A stretch of DNA of 64,000 bases. Source: Acinetobacter lwoffii (GTDB lineage: Bacteria > Pseudomonadota > Gammaproteobacteria > Pseudomonadales > Moraxellaceae). The stretch is from NCBI RefSeq assembly GCF_022967985.1, contig NZ_JALJVC010000004.1, positions 1 to 64,000 of the forward strand. Reading direction: 5' to 3'. Position numbers and translations under genes: made by a program. The notes under the pieces were generated by a model. It made no database searches. It was not told the DNA's origin and saw only the letters and a program-made list of their open reading frames with translations. This document shows positions 44,092 to 54,245 of the stretch, in pieces. Numbering within the stretch: the stretch's first letter is position 1; every line of letters begins with the position of its first letter.

Positions 44092-45354
44092 ATGAGTGAA
44101 GCTGTTCCCTCGGTTGTGGCGATTGACATTGGGACACACAAAGTTTCAGTTTTGATTGGCAAGGTACACGCGCCAGACAATATCCAAGTGATTGGTATGG
44201 CCACCGCTCGTAACCGAGGCATGAGTAAAGGGAAAATTGTCAGTCTCGATAAAGTTATTACTGCAATTAAAAATGCCGTTCAAGAAGCAGAAGATATGGC
44301 GGAATGTCGTGTACATTCTGCCTGGGTCTCTATTCCAAGTGCCGAATTAAAAAGCTTTTATGCTTCAGGTCGTACCTCGATCGACAATAGCGAACATGCG
44401 ATTACCACCAGTGAAGTGGTGCGTGCACTGGAATTGGCCAAAGCCAGTCATTTGACTTCAGATCATTATCTGGTCAGTGCTGTACCTCTGGGTTTTGAGC
44501 TGGATGATTCACCGGAATGGGTGCTAAACCCGATTCGTATGTCGGCACATAGCATGACTGGGCATTATCATCTAATGATGCTGCCGATTAGTACCATGCA
44601 AAATATTGATCGCGCCCTGAAAGGTGCCAATATTGGCGTGGAAAAAATGGTGGTGTCGAGCTTGGCCACCGCCGAAGCCAGCCTGCTCAAAGACGAAAAA
44701 GAATATGGCGTATGCTTAGTAGATATAGGTGCCGGCACGACCAATGTTGCAGTGTATGTGGATGGTCGTCTAGCCTTAACCCATACCTTCCAGCGTGGCG
44801 GTGAACATGTGACTCGTGATATTGCAGCAGTATTGCAAACCACAACTGAAGAAGCTGAACGCCTGAAATTATTGTATGGCTGTGTCGACCTGAAAGTGGT
44901 CAAGCCTGACCATATGATTCAGTTCCAGGGCATTGATGGACCACAGACCATCAGCCGGATCGAGCTGACCGAAATCATCATGGCGCGTTATGAAGAAATT
45001 CTGGGTCTGGTGCGTGATGAACTGGTAAAAAATGGTGCCCTCCAGGGCTTGTATCATGGTGTGGTATTGACCGGTGATGCCAGTCATATCGAAGGGATGG
45101 TGAGTTTTGTTCGCCGTACCATGGGAGTCTCGGCACATTTAGGTAATCCGCCGACTCAGGTGTATGCAGATGAACAACATCAGGCTGCTTTACGTCGCTC
45201 ACAATATAGCACTGTGGCGGGCTTGCTGATGTTTAGTCAGAGTGATACCCAGGACACGATTGTGGAACAGGATGATGTAGAACGGTTGTCATTGGCCAAG
45301 CGGGTCAAAAGAGCCTTGTTTGGCTTTAATGACACCTTGAAATCAATCTTTTAA
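44092..45354 (+). CDS. ftsA: Cell division protein FtsA
   Basis: Actin-like ATPase that anchors FtsZ filaments to the membrane. The 420-residue protein has phosphate loop 1 VVAIDIGTHKVSVLIG, subdomain 1C, LVDIGAGTTNVAVYVDGRL and GVVLTGDASHIEGM, and a C-terminal amphipathic membrane-targeting helix (LAKRVKRALFGFND). It lies 70 bp after ftsQ and 160 bp before ftsZ. Confidence 0.96.
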   Translation: MSEAVPSVVAIDIGTHKVSVLIGKVHAPDNIQVIGMATARNRGMSKGKIVSLDKVITAIKNAVQEAEDMAECRVHSAWVSIPSAELKSFYASGRTSIDNSEHAITTSEVVRALELAKASHLTSDHYLVSAVPLGFELDDSPEWVLNPIRMSAHSMTGHYHLMMLPISTMQNIDRALKGANIGVEKMVVSSLATAEASLLKDEKEYGVCLVDIGAGTTNVAVYVDGRLALTHTFQRGGEHVTRDIAAVLQTTTEEAERLKLLYGCVDLKVVKPDHMIQFQGIDGPQTISRIELTEIIMARYEEILGLVRDELVKNGALQGLYHGVVLTGDASHIEGMVSFVRRTMGVSAHLGNPPTQVYADEQHQAALRRSQYSTVAGLLMFSQSDTQDTIVEQDDVERLSLAKRVKRALFGFNDTLKSIF

Positions 45355-45407
45355 GTCGATTTTTATTGTGAATATTGTTGGGAAGATGTAGTTAATCCGG
45401 CTTGTAC

Positions 45408-45436
45408 TTGACAAGTGAACGCATGAGCAGCATTCT
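45408..45436 (+). promoter_or_regulatory. Candidate ftsZ promoter
   Basis: TTGACA (perfect -35), 17-bp spacer, and a weak -10 (CATTCT), within the 159-bp ftsA-ftsZ spacer. An extra promoter for ftsZ here would allow it to exceed upstream gene levels. Moderate support only. Confidence 0.35.
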
Positions 45437-45513
45437 TAAAAACAATTTTATTAAGATTAAGGCAGTATACGGGCTTAGTGACTGCCAATTATGAATTAGG
45501 AATTTTATAGGTC

Positions 45514-46707
45514 ATGGCCTCATTTGAATTTTTCGAAGACGATCATAGCGATAGCAATGGTCAAGCCCGTTTCACTGTGTTTGGTGTAGGTGGTGCGGGT
45601 GGTAATGCTGTACAACATATGTTGCAGTCCGATATCCAGGGCGTAAAGTTTGTTTGTGCCAATACGGACAAGCAGGCATTGGATCGCATGGAAGCCGAAT
45701 TTAAAATTCAGCTGGGCGAGCAAAGTACCCGTGGTCTGGGTGCAGGTGCAAATCCGCAAGTCGGCCAGACCGCAGCAGAAGAAAGCCGTGAACTGATCCG
45801 CCAGCAGCTTGAAGGGACCGATATGGTCTTTGTTACTGCGGGTATGGGCGGTGGTACCGGTACCGGTGCAGCGCCAGTCGTGGCTGAAATTGCGAAAGAA
45901 ATGGGTATCTTGACCGTTGGTGTCGTGACCACGCCATTTAACTTTGAAGGCAAACGCCGTCTACAGTCTGCTGAAAAAGGCATCGAAGCTCTTGAGCAGC
46001 ATGTAGACTCATTAATCATCATTCCAAACCAGCGTCTATTGAAAGTCTTCCGTGATATTTCAATGAAAGATGCATATAAAAAAGCGGATGATGTTCTACT
46101 GAATGCAGTACGCAGTATTTTTGATTTGGTAGTCCGTCCTGGCCATATCAACCTTGACTTTGCTGACTTAAAAACAGCCATGAGCACTCGTGGTTATGCC
46201 ATGATGGGTGTCGGTCTGGGTCGTGGTGAGAACCGTGCACGTCAGGCTGCTGAGCAGGCAATCCGTAGTCCATTACTCGACAACGTGACTATCATGAATG
46301 CCAAAGGCATTCTGATCAACGTGACTGGTGGCGATGACGTGACTTTCGGTGAAATTGAAGAAATTACTGATGTCGTGAACCAGATTGTCGATTTAGATGA
46401 GGGTCAGGTGTTCTACGGTACCGTTTTTGATCCGGATGCGCGTGATGAAATCAGCGTGACTGTGATTGCAACAGGTTTAACCCGTCATGCAGCGGATTCA
46501 GTTGAACCGACCAAACGTACTAATGTACAGGCAACTCGTCCAGCAGCAGTTGCACAGGCTGTGGTGGAAGATGATGATGTACCGGCAATTCAGCGTCAGC
46601 AACATGAAACAGGTGCAGCAGCGAATCCAGCAGCAACTTCAGTTTCTAGCCCGCGCCCAACGCCAATGAGTATTCAGGATTATCTTAAGAATCAACAGCG
46701 TAAATAA
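45514..46707 (+). CDS. ftsZ: Cell division protein FtsZ
   Basis: Tubulin-like GTPase forming the Z ring. The 397-residue protein has FTVFGVGGAGGNAVQHM, the tubulin signature GMGGGTGTGAAPVVAEIA, NLDFADLKTAM and the T7-loop region. A variable Ala/Gln/Val-rich linker (about 320-380) leads to the C-terminal peptide MSIQDYLKNQQRK, which binds FtsA/ZipA. Ends at a strong terminator. Confidence 0.98.
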   Translation: MASFEFFEDDHSDSNGQARFTVFGVGGAGGNAVQHMLQSDIQGVKFVCANTDKQALDRMEAEFKIQLGEQSTRGLGAGANPQVGQTAAEESRELIRQQLEGTDMVFVTAGMGGGTGTGAAPVVAEIAKEMGILTVGVVTTPFNFEGKRRLQSAEKGIEALEQHVDSLIIIPNQRLLKVFRDISMKDAYKKADDVLLNAVRSIFDLVVRPGHINLDFADLKTAMSTRGYAMMGVGLGRGENRARQAAEQAIRSPLLDNVTIMNAKGILINVTGGDDVTFGEIEEITDVVNQIVDLDEGQVFYGTVFDPDARDEISVTVIATGLTRHAADSVEPTKRTNVQATRPAAVAQAVVEDDDVPAIQRQQHETGAAANPAATSVSSPRPTPMSIQDYLKNQQRK

Positions 46708-46742
46708 CATGTAACATCATGTGTTTAGCTGGATTAGACAGG

Positions 46743-46769
46743 AAAGGTGGCTTTTAAGCCACCTTTTTG
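46743..46769 (+). terminator. ftsZ terminator
   Basis: AAGGTGGCT/AGCCACCTT stem with TTTA loop and five T residues, about 37 bases past the ftsZ stop. Confidence 0.88.
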
Positions 46770-46833
46770 TTTTTTATCAATGGCCAAATATGCTAACGTA
46801 TAGCGGTTTTATAGATGAACAGATGATAAAAGC

Positions 46834-47736
46834 ATGTTGAAACAACGTACCCTGAAACGTGTCGTGAAAGCGAGCGGAATCGGTCTTCACAGTGGGCAAA
46901 AAGTCATGATTAACTTTGTGCCGCACCATGCCGATGGGGGAATTGTGTTTCGTCGTATTGACCTGAATCCGCCGGTGGACATTCCTGCCGATGCCATGTT
47001 GATTCAGGAAGCCTTTATGTGCTCGAACCTGGTTCAGGAAAATGCCAAAGTAGGCACCATTGAACATGTCATGAGTGCGATCGCTGGTCTGGGCATTGAT
47101 AACCTAATTATTGAAGTATCGGCTTCTGAAGTGCCGATTATGGACGGCAGCGCAGGTCCGTTTATTTACCTGTTAATGCAGGGTGGTTTGCAAGAACTGG
47201 ATGCTGCTAAAAAATTCGTCAAGATTATTAAACCGGTTGAAGCACTGATTGATGACAAACGTGCCATTTTTAGCCCACATGAGGGCTTTCAGCTGAACTT
47301 CACCATTGATTTTGATCATCCTGCCTTTAAAAAAGAACATCAGTCTGCCAGTATCGATTTTTCTACTGAAACCTTCGTTTATGAAGTCAGTGAAGCGCGT
47401 ACCTTTGGTTTTATGAAAGATCTGGATTATCTCAAAGCCAATAACCTGGCGCTGGGTGCCAGTCTGGAAAATGCCATTGGTGTGGATGAAACTGGGGTCG
47501 TTAATGAAGAAGGTTTACGTTTCTCGGACGAATTTGTACGTCATAAAATTCTGGATGCCGTGGGTGATTTATACCTGCTCGGACATCAGATTATTGCCAA
47601 ATTTGATGGTTACAAATCTGGACATGCCTTGAATAATCAACTTTTACGCAATGTGAAAAGTGATCCAAGCTGCTATGAAATTGTAACATTTGATGACGAA
47701 GCTAATTGTCCAATCATGTATGTGAATGTGACATAA
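46834..47736 (+). CDS. lpxC: UDP-3-O-acyl-N-acetylglucosamine deacetylase
   Basis: Zn2+-dependent committed step of lipid A synthesis. The 300-residue protein begins [21 protein letters not shown] and has zinc ligands in [16 protein letters not shown] and [15 protein letters not shown], plus [22 protein letters not shown]. It follows ftsZ as in many gammaproteobacteria, but after a terminator, so it has its own promoter. Confidence 0.97.
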   Translation: MLKQRTLKRVVKASGIGLHSGQKVMINFVPHHADGGIVFRRIDLNPPVDIPADAMLIQEAFMCSNLVQENAKVGTIEHVMSAIAGLGIDNLIIEVSASEVPIMDGSAGPFIYLLMQGGLQELDAAKKFVKIIKPVEALIDDKRAIFSPHEGFQLNFTIDFDHPAFKKEHQSASIDFSTETFVYEVSEARTFGFMKDLDYLKANNLALGASLENAIGVDETGVVNEEGLRFSDEFVRHKILDAVGDLYLLGHQIIAKFDGYKSGHALNNQLLRNVKSDPSCYEIVTFDDEANCPIMYVNVT

Positions 47737-47780
47737 GTCATTGTGTTTGTGTCTTTATGTTTTTGTTATTGCTTTAATAC

Positions 47781-47796
47781 TGTGACACACATCACA
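47781..47796. promoter_or_regulatory. CRP/Vfr-like palindrome
   Basis: TGTGA-N6-TCACA is a perfect CRP-type core. It lies between the 3' ends of lpxC and dciA, with no downstream promoter to control, so it may be fortuitous. Confidence 0.3.
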
Positions 47797-47835
47797 TAAT
47801 GTTTGCTTTTAAATTTATTACATTTGATTGCGATG

Positions 47836-48276
47836 TTACTTTTTATTGCTTGCCAAACGTAGTAAAGCTTGGCTAAGCTTAGGGTCGCTTATAAAGTCAG
47901 CAGCACTACGAAGTAATTCCTGTGTTTCTGCATTTAAGGCTCTTTCAGGTGTTGCTGAAACAGGTGATGTTTGCGAAGGATTCCGCAAGCAAACTTGAAG
48001 TTTAGTGAGATCTCTTAATTCATTTATTTGAGAGAGTTGTGAAATGTATTGCTTTTGAAGATAGGCCAATTGACTGATCATGGCCTGGTTTTCACCAGTA
48101 ATCGTTAACACACCATTTTGATAGCAGACAACCTGCCAGAGTTCCGGTTGGGGCAATAGCGGTTGTACGAGTTTCGTAAGTTTCTGCCAGGCAGCGACTT
48201 GTGATGAGAGAAACGAAAAGTTTCCTGTTTTTATCTGTTTTCTTGTTTGTTGAAAAACGTTGACAGGTTCCGACAT
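47836..48276 (-). CDS. dciA: DciA-like replicative helicase loader (DUF721)
   Basis: A 146-residue protein of the DUF721/DciA family. The KH-like N-terminal domain contains LVQPLLPQPELWQVVCYQNGVLTITGENQAMISQLAYLQKQYISQL. The C-terminal part is short and probably disordered (SQTSPVSATPERALNAETQELL). DciA loads DnaB helicase in bacteria lacking DnaC. It lies beside lpxC, as in other gammaproteobacteria, and is divergent from the M23 peptidase gene. Confidence 0.82.
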   Translation of the reverse strand: MSEPVNVFQQTRKQIKTGNFSFLSSQVAAWQKLTKLVQPLLPQPELWQVVCYQNGVLTITGENQAMISQLAYLQKQYISQLSQINELRDLTKLQVCLRNPSQTSPVSATPERALNAETQELLRSAADFISDPKLSQALLRLASNKK

Positions 48277-48383
48277 ACATAATTCCTACATATTTATGTC
48301 TTAATCTTATGCGCTTCTTTTAGTGGATATCAAGGATAGAGATCTTCAAGAAACTCGATTAAAGCAGTTTAGAGAGGTTTTTT

Positions 48384-49067
48384 ATGCATATGCGACGTAT
48401 TTTGTTGGCATTTTCTTTATCAGTTTCAGCGGCTTCGGTTGCGTTCGCAGATTTAGTCAATCTAAATCAAGAAAATGGTTCAACAGATCGTATCGAGCAA
48501 TTGACGCGTACTCTGGCACAGGGTGCATATACTCATCCAGATGATATCGATATTCCAGCACAGACTAAATTAAATGTTCAGCTTCGTGAGAAACCGGTTG
48601 AACTAAACAATCGTACGCTTGCTCAGAAGTATGCCAATACTTCATCCAACAAAGCGGCAGCAAACAGTGCTTATTCTTGGCTAATTTCTCATCCTTTACC
48701 TAATTCTCGCGTAAGTTCAAATTACGGTGGCCGTACCATGAGTGGCCGTGCTGAAAATCATTCAGGCCTTGATCTTGCAGCGCCAAGTGGTACACCAATC
48801 TATGCAACAGGTCCAGGGATTGTGACCAAATCAGGTTGGGGCACAGGTTATGGTCAATACGTTGAAATCAATCATGGCAATGGCTATTTAACGCGCTATG
48901 CCCATGCTTCACGTCTTATTGCACGTGTGGGAGAGCAGGTGCAAGCAGGTGATCATATTGCCAACGTCGGCTGTACTGGTCGCTGTACCGGTCCACACTT
49001 GCATTATGAAGTAGTAAAAGACGGTCAACGTAAAAATCCATCCACTTATTTGGCTATGTTACCTTAA
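48384..49067 (+). CDS. Secreted M23 family metallopeptidase
   Basis: A 227-residue protein with a signal peptide (to VAFA) and a C-terminal LytM/M23 domain (about 110-225). Zinc ligands of the M23 fold are present: HSGLDLAAPSG and GPHLHYE. With GYGQYVEINHGNGYLTRYAHAS, this argues for an active glycyl-glycine/peptidoglycan endopeptidase rather than a degenerate activator. An extra CTGRC pair sits just before the HLH motif. It probably trims cross-links in the periplasm. An internal Met two codons later could be the true start. Confidence 0.88.
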   Translation: MHMRRILLAFSLSVSAASVAFADLVNLNQENGSTDRIEQLTRTLAQGAYTHPDDIDIPAQTKLNVQLREKPVELNNRTLAQKYANTSSNKAAANSAYSWLISHPLPNSRVSSNYGGRTMSGRAENHSGLDLAAPSGTPIYATGPGIVTKSGWGTGYGQYVEINHGNGYLTRYAHASRLIARVGEQVQAGDHIANVGCTGRCTGPHLHYEVVKDGQRKNPSTYLAMLP

Positions 49068-49142
49068 GTATAGACCTGAATAACAAGATGCATCTCTATA
49101 CATAAAAAATCTCCGATAAGCATTTTAAAGCGTTTAAGCTGA

Positions 49143-49178
49143 AGGCTCTTCAAGTCAACTTGAAGGGCTTTTTGTTTT
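49143..49178 (+). terminator. M23 peptidase gene terminator
   Basis: CTTCAAGT/ACTTGAAG stem with a CA loop, extended by GCTC/GGGC pairing, then five T residues. Confidence 0.72.
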
Positions 49179-49240
49179 ATCGCTTTTAGATATCATATTA
49201 TCACCAACTATTATAATGATTGTATAATAAATCGCCTTTA

Positions 49241-49270
49241 TTGACTATTTTTTGTTATGTAGTGTAATTA
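49241..49270 (+). promoter_or_regulatory. Candidate aceEF promoter
   Basis: TTGACT and TAATTA separated by 18 bp, about 125 bp upstream of aceE. The intervening leader has no clear PdhR-type palindrome. Confidence 0.35.
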
Positions 49271-49395
49271 TACGTCACCCATCATTTAGTTCCTAAATAG
49301 TACTGCTAAATCGCATTCAGCTAAGGCCATACCTGCAGAGGTCTTAAATATGGTACATATAAGACATTAGATTAGGCTTTTAGGAACTGTAGATT

Positions 49396-52098
49396 ATGGC
49401 GTTTTATGGCGATACAGACGCGCAAGAAACCCAAGAATGGCAAGATGCATTTGACTCTGTTTTGCAGCACATGGGCACTGAGCGTGCAGCATTTTTGTTA
49501 GAAAAACTTTATCAACGCGCAATTGCAAAGCATGTTCCTATCCAGCGTTTAAATACTCCCTACTTAAATACGATTTCTGTTGAAGAACAACCTGCAATGC
49601 CAGGCGATCAGGATATGGAGCGTCGTATTCGCGCGCTGATCCGCTGGAATGCCTTGGCAATGGTATTACGCGCGAATAAAACCGGTGATGATCTCGGTGG
49701 TCACTTGGCGAGTTTTGCTTCTTCCGCAACCCTTTATGATGTGGGCTTTAACCACTTCTTCCGTGCCAACAGCGATAGCTTTGGCGGCGACATGATCTAT
49801 TACCAAGGTCACTGTGCACCGGGTATTTACGCGCGTTCATTTTTAGAAGGCCGTTTGACTGAAGAGCACCTGAATAATTTCCGTCGTGAAGTAGGTGGTA
49901 AAGGTTTGCCATCTTATCCGCATCCTTATTTGATGCCGGACTACTGGCAGTTCCCGACCGTATCGATGGGTCTGGGTCCAATCATGTCAATTTATCAGGC
50001 ACATATCCAAAAGTACCTGATGAACCGTGGCCTGATTAAAGAAGAAGATCGTAAGGTTTGGGCTTATCTGGGTGATGGTGAGATGGACGAGCCGGAAAGC
50101 TTGGGTGCAATTTCTCTGGCAGGTCGCGAAAAGCTCGACAACCTGATTTGGGTAGTGAACTGTAACTTGCAACGTCTGGATGGTCCGGTACGTGGTAATG
50201 GCAAGATCATTCAGGAACTTGAGTCATTATTCCGCGGCGCAGGCTGGCGTGTGATTAAAGTTGTGTGGGGCCGTCATTGGGATCCACTACTGGATAAAGA
50301 TAAATCCGGTGCACTGAAAGCAGTGATGGAAGAAGCGGTCGATGGCGATTTCCAGCGTTACCAGGTAAAAGGTGGTGCTTACGCGCGTGAAAAGTTCTTC
50401 GGCAAATATCCAGAAGCAGCTGAGTTGGTTAAAGACTTAAGCGACGAAGATATTGATAATCTGAACCGCGGTGGTCACGACCCGTACAAAGTCTTTGCTG
50501 CTTATGCCGAAGCATGTACGGCCAAAGGTCAGCCGACCGTGATTCTGGCAAAAACCGTGAAAGGTTATGGTTTGTCGGAAGAAATCGAAGCAGTCAACAA
50601 AACTCACCAAATCAAGAAGATGCAAATCAATTCTTTGAAATACGTGCGTGACCGTTTCAACCTTCCTTTCACTGATGAACAGCTTGAAGAAGTACCGTTC
50701 TACCGTCCAAGCGAAAATTCCCCTGAATTGAAATATATGAAGGCGCGTCGTGAGGCGCTAGGTGGCTACCTGCCTGCACGTCGTAAGGAAAGCGAACAGC
50801 TGGCGATTCCTGGACTTTCAGTATTTGATTCGGTCTTGGCCGGTTCAAATGGTAAAGAACAATCCACCACAATGGTGATGGTGCGTTTAATCTCTGCACT
50901 TCTTAAAGAGAAAGCGATTAAAGACCGCGTTGTTCCAATTGTTCCAGATGAAGCCCGTACTTTCGGTCTGGAAGGTATGTTCCGTCAGCTCGGTATTTAT
51001 GCCGCGCATGGCCAGAAATATACTCCGGAAGACCAAGAACAGCTGATGCATTACCGTGAAGCCAAAGACGGTCACATGTTGCAGGAAGGGATTAACGAAG
51101 CCGGTGCGATGAGTGCATGGGCAGCGTTGGCGACCAGTTATTCAACCAATAACCTGCCAATGATTCCGATGTATATGTACTACTCGATGTTTGGTTTCCA
51201 GCGTATCGGTGATATTGCCTGGGCAGCAGGCGATGCACAGGCACAAGGCTTCTTGCTGGGTGCAACTGCAGGTCGTACTACACTGAACGGTGAAGGCTTG
51301 CAGCATCAGGATGGTCATTCACACATCTTGGCTAATACCATTCCAAACTGTGTTTCTTATGACCCATGTTTCGGTTATGAATTGGCAGTGATCGTGCATG
51401 ACGGTTTACAACGTATGTATGTGAACCAGGAACGTGTGTTCTATTACCTGACCGTGATGAACGAAAACTACGAGCATCCGGAAATGCCAAAAGGTGTTGA
51501 AGAAGGCATCAAGCGCGGTATGTACCTGCTTGAAGAAGATGAAAAAGCCACTGTTCAGTTACTGGGCTCAGGTGTGATTCTGCGTGAAGTGATCAAGGCA
51601 GCGAAGATTCTTCGTGAGGAATATCAAATTCATTCAAATGTCTACAGCGTAACCAGCTTCAATGAACTGGCACGTGACGGTATGGCATGTGAAGAATACA
51701 ACCGCTTGCATCCGCTGGCTGAAGACGTAAAAGAAGCATGGGTATCGAAACAGCTTCGCGGTACTGAAGGTATCGTCGTGTCTGCAACCGATCATATGCG
51801 TGCTTATAGCGAACAGATTCGTGCTTATCTTCCAGATGGCCGTCCATTCGTAGCATTGGGTACTGACGGTTATGGCCGTTCAGATACACGTGCCAACTTG
51901 CGTAGTTACTTCGGTGTTGATGCTGCCCATATTGTGGTGGCAACTTTGAAAAAACTGGCAGATGAAGGTGAAGTTGATGCGCGCCTGGTAAAAGATGCGA
52001 TCTCGACTTTCGAGCTTGATACAGATCGTCCAGTGGCTTGGGCACCGCAAGAAACCCCATGTGTACATGCTGTTGCTGACTACAAAGAGGAGAACTAA
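49396..52098 (+). CDS. aceE: Pyruvate dehydrogenase E1 component
   Basis: Homodimeric thiamine-diphosphate enzyme that decarboxylates pyruvate and acetylates the E2 lipoyl groups. The 900-residue length is normal for the gammaproteobacterial type. The ThDP motif is GDGEMDEPESLGAISLAGREKLDNLIWVVNCNLQRLDG. Other landmarks are GHCAPGIYARSFLEGRL and the C-terminal DGYGRSDTRANLRSYF. It is followed after two bases by aceF; lpd is not here. Confidence 0.97.
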   Translation: MAFYGDTDAQETQEWQDAFDSVLQHMGTERAAFLLEKLYQRAIAKHVPIQRLNTPYLNTISVEEQPAMPGDQDMERRIRALIRWNALAMVLRANKTGDDLGGHLASFASSATLYDVGFNHFFRANSDSFGGDMIYYQGHCAPGIYARSFLEGRLTEEHLNNFRREVGGKGLPSYPHPYLMPDYWQFPTVSMGLGPIMSIYQAHIQKYLMNRGLIKEEDRKVWAYLGDGEMDEPESLGAISLAGREKLDNLIWVVNCNLQRLDGPVRGNGKIIQELESLFRGAGWRVIKVVWGRHWDPLLDKDKSGALKAVMEEAVDGDFQRYQVKGGAYAREKFFGKYPEAAELVKDLSDEDIDNLNRGGHDPYKVFAAYAEACTAKGQPTVILAKTVKGYGLSEEIEAVNKTHQIKKMQINSLKYVRDRFNLPFTDEQLEEVPFYRPSENSPELKYMKARREALGGYLPARRKESEQLAIPGLSVFDSVLAGSNGKEQSTTMVMVRLISALLKEKAIKDRVVPIVPDEARTFGLEGMFRQLGIYAAHGQKYTPEDQEQLMHYREAKDGHMLQEGINEAGAMSAWAALATSYSTNNLPMIPMYMYYSMFGFQRIGDIAWAAGDAQAQGFLLGATAGRTTLNGEGLQHQDGHSHILANTIPNCVSYDPCFGYELAVIVHDGLQRMYVNQERVFYYLTVMNENYEHPEMPKGVEEGIKRGMYLLEEDEKATVQLLGSGVILREVIKAAKILREEYQIHSNVYSVTSFNELARDGMACEEYNRLHPLAEDVKEAWVSKQLRGTEGIVVSATDHMRAYSEQIRAYLPDGRPFVALGTDGYGRSDTRANLRSYFGVDAAHIVVATLKKLADEGEVDARLVKDAISTFELDTDRPVAWAPQETPCVHAVADYKEEN

Positions 52099-52100
52099 GC

Positions 52101-54110
52101 ATGCAAATTACGACTCCTGATATTGGTGTAGATAAGGCAACAGTGGCCGAAATTCTGGTCAAAGTCGGTGATACGATCGCGATTGATGACAGCATTGTAT
52201 TGCTTGAATCTGATAAAGCCTCTGTTGAAGTGCCTAGCACTTCAGCAGGCGTGGTAAAAAGCATTCTGGTCAGCCAGGGTGATGAAGTCGCTGAAGGCGC
52301 GGTACTGATTGAACTGCAAGCTGAAGACGGTAGCGCCGATGTGGTCGAGCCACAGCAAGCAGATGCCTCACAAAAAACTTCAGAAAATACTCCGACTTCA
52401 TTGCCGGATCAGGAAATCATGCAGGAACTGGCTTCACATCAGCCTAAAGCTTCTGCTGCTCCTGAGGCTCAAGCGAGCTCACAGGTGGTTGATGTACAAA
52501 TCCCCGATATTGGTGTAGAAAAAGCTACTGTAGGGGAAATCCTGGTCGCTGTCGGTGATGAAATCGAGGTAGATCAAAGTATCGTAGTGGTGGAATCAGA
52601 CAAGGCGACTGTTGAAGTGCCAAGTACGGTTTCCGGCACGGTGGAATCCATAGAGATTAAAGAAGGCGATACCATTAAAGAAGGTGTGGTCATTCTGAAA
52701 GTGAAAACGGCTGTTTCGGCAGCGTCAGCACAGCCAGAACCACCTCAAGCACCAGTTGCTCAAGCGGCGGCCCAAGAGAAAGCAGTTGAAGCACCACAAA
52801 CGTCAGCAGCACCTGCAGGTAATGTTGAAGTGATGGTGCCTGACCTGGGTGTAGACAAGGCGGCTGTGGCTGAAATTCTGGTTCAGGTCGGAGATACGGT
52901 TGAAAAAGATCAGAGCATCATCGTGGTAGAATCAGATAAAGCCACTGTTGAAGTGCCAAGCACTACAGCTGGCGTGATTAAAGCCATTCATGTTGAGCTG
53001 GGTCAAAATGTCTCTCAAGGCATTGCACTGGTGACAATTGAAGCTGAAGCGCAAGCAGCTGCTGCACCTGTCGTAGCCAAAGCAGAAGCACCGAAAGCAG
53101 CAGAAGCACCAAAAGCAGCCCCGGCACCTGCTGCATCTTCTACTCAAACAGTCACGACGTCGGATAATGCTGACAAGCTGACCAAAGAGCAGAATGCCGC
53201 TAATTCTAAAGTTTATGCCGGTCCTGCGGTGCGTAAACTGGCCCGTGAACTGGGCGTCGTGTTGGCAGACGTCAAAGCATCTGGCCCACATGCGCGCGTC
53301 ATGAAAGAAGACCTGAAAGCGTATGTCAAAACGCGTCTTACTACGCCACAGGCGGCTCCTGTAGCCGCTGCTGCTCAAGTCGCAGGTCTGCCAAAACTGC
53401 CAGACTTTAGCGCTTTTGGTGGTGTGGAAGAGAAAGCCTTGACGCGCTTGCAACAAGTGTCTATTCCACAGTTGTCGCTGAATAATTTCATTCCGCAAGT
53501 GACCCAGTTTGATGCAGCAGATATTACGGAACTGGAAGCATGGCGTAATGAACTGAAAGGCAACTTCAAGAAAGAAGGCCTGAGCCTGACCATTATGGCG
53601 TTCATCATCAAAGCAGTTGCGCACTTGTTAAAAGAAGAGCGTGAGTTTGCTGGTCACTTGGCCGATGATGGTAAGTCAGTATTGCTACGTAACGAGATCC
53701 ATATGGGTATCGCGGTCGCAACGCCAGATGGTTTGACCGTGCCTGTGCTGCGTCACCCAGATCAGAAGTCAATTAAACAGATTGCCACTGAGCTAGGAAT
53801 CTTGGGTCAAAAAGCGCGTGACAAGAAATTGTCGCCGAAAGATCTGCAAGGTGCGAACTTCACTATCACTAGCCTAGGTTCAATTGGTGGTACAGCATTT
53901 ACGCCATTGGTGAACTGGCCGCAAGTGGCAATTCTGGGGATTTCTCCTGCAACCATGCAACCGGTTTGGAATGGTGAAGGCTTTGATCCACGCTTGATGC
54001 TGCCGCTTTCATTGTCCTACGATCACCGTGTGATCAATGGTGCAGATGCTGCTCGTTTCACCAACAAGCTGACCAAGCTGCTCAAAGATATCCGTACTTT
54101 ATTGATCTAA
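52101..54110 (+). CDS. aceF: Pyruvate dehydrogenase E2, dihydrolipoyl acetyltransferase
   Basis: Core of the pyruvate dehydrogenase complex, 669 residues. Three lipoyl domains lie at about 1-75, 130-205 and 247-320; each carries the lipoylated lysine in ESDKA. They are joined by Ala/Pro/Glu-rich flexible linkers. The E1/E3-binding domain (VYAGPAVRKLARELGVVLADVKASGPHARVMKEDL) follows at about 370-410. The acetyltransferase domain ends with the active-site HRVINGADAARF. It ends at a terminator. Confidence 0.97.
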   Translation: MQITTPDIGVDKATVAEILVKVGDTIAIDDSIVLLESDKASVEVPSTSAGVVKSILVSQGDEVAEGAVLIELQAEDGSADVVEPQQADASQKTSENTPTSLPDQEIMQELASHQPKASAAPEAQASSQVVDVQIPDIGVEKATVGEILVAVGDEIEVDQSIVVVESDKATVEVPSTVSGTVESIEIKEGDTIKEGVVILKVKTAVSAASAQPEPPQAPVAQAAAQEKAVEAPQTSAAPAGNVEVMVPDLGVDKAAVAEILVQVGDTVEKDQSIIVVESDKATVEVPSTTAGVIKAIHVELGQNVSQGIALVTIEAEAQAAAAPVVAKAEAPKAAEAPKAAPAPAASSTQTVTTSDNADKLTKEQNAANSKVYAGPAVRKLARELGVVLADVKASGPHARVMKEDLKAYVKTRLTTPQAAPVAAAAQVAGLPKLPDFSAFGGVEEKALTRLQQVSIPQLSLNNFIPQVTQFDAADITELEAWRNELKGNFKKEGLSLTIMAFIIKAVAHLLKEEREFAGHLADDGKSVLLRNEIHMGIAVATPDGLTVPVLRHPDQKSIKQIATELGILGQKARDKKLSPKDLQGANFTITSLGSIGGTAFTPLVNWPQVAILGISPATMQPVWNGEGFDPRLMLPLSLSYDHRVINGADAARFTNKLTKLLKDIRTLLI

Positions 54111-54169
54111 AAAATCATGTATATGCCCTTTATTCTCTCTCTGGGAGAAAGACAAAGAGGGTGTAAAGA

Positions 54170-54201
54170 GAAAAACCCTGCTTCGGCAGGGTTTTTTGCT
54201 G
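54170..54201 (+). terminator. aceEF terminator
   Basis: AAAAACCCTGC/GCAGGGTTTTTT with TTCG loop; strong stem and T-run, 60 bases past the aceF stop. Confidence 0.9.
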
Positions 54202-54245
54202 CTGCATTGAAAAATAATCTATTTGATTCTATACTTGGCGCACTT

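Larger units (their letters stand above)
49068..49395. other. Spacer between M23 gene and aceE
   Basis: 328 bp holding a terminator for the M23 gene and the aceE promoter (both listed). Nothing else is seen. Confidence 0.5.

Noticed and set aside
52932..53624. 230-codon ORF antisense to aceF
   Set aside because: Shadow of the Ala/Pro-rich linkers and catalytic domain of aceF; low-complexity Cys/Arg composition is not protein-like.
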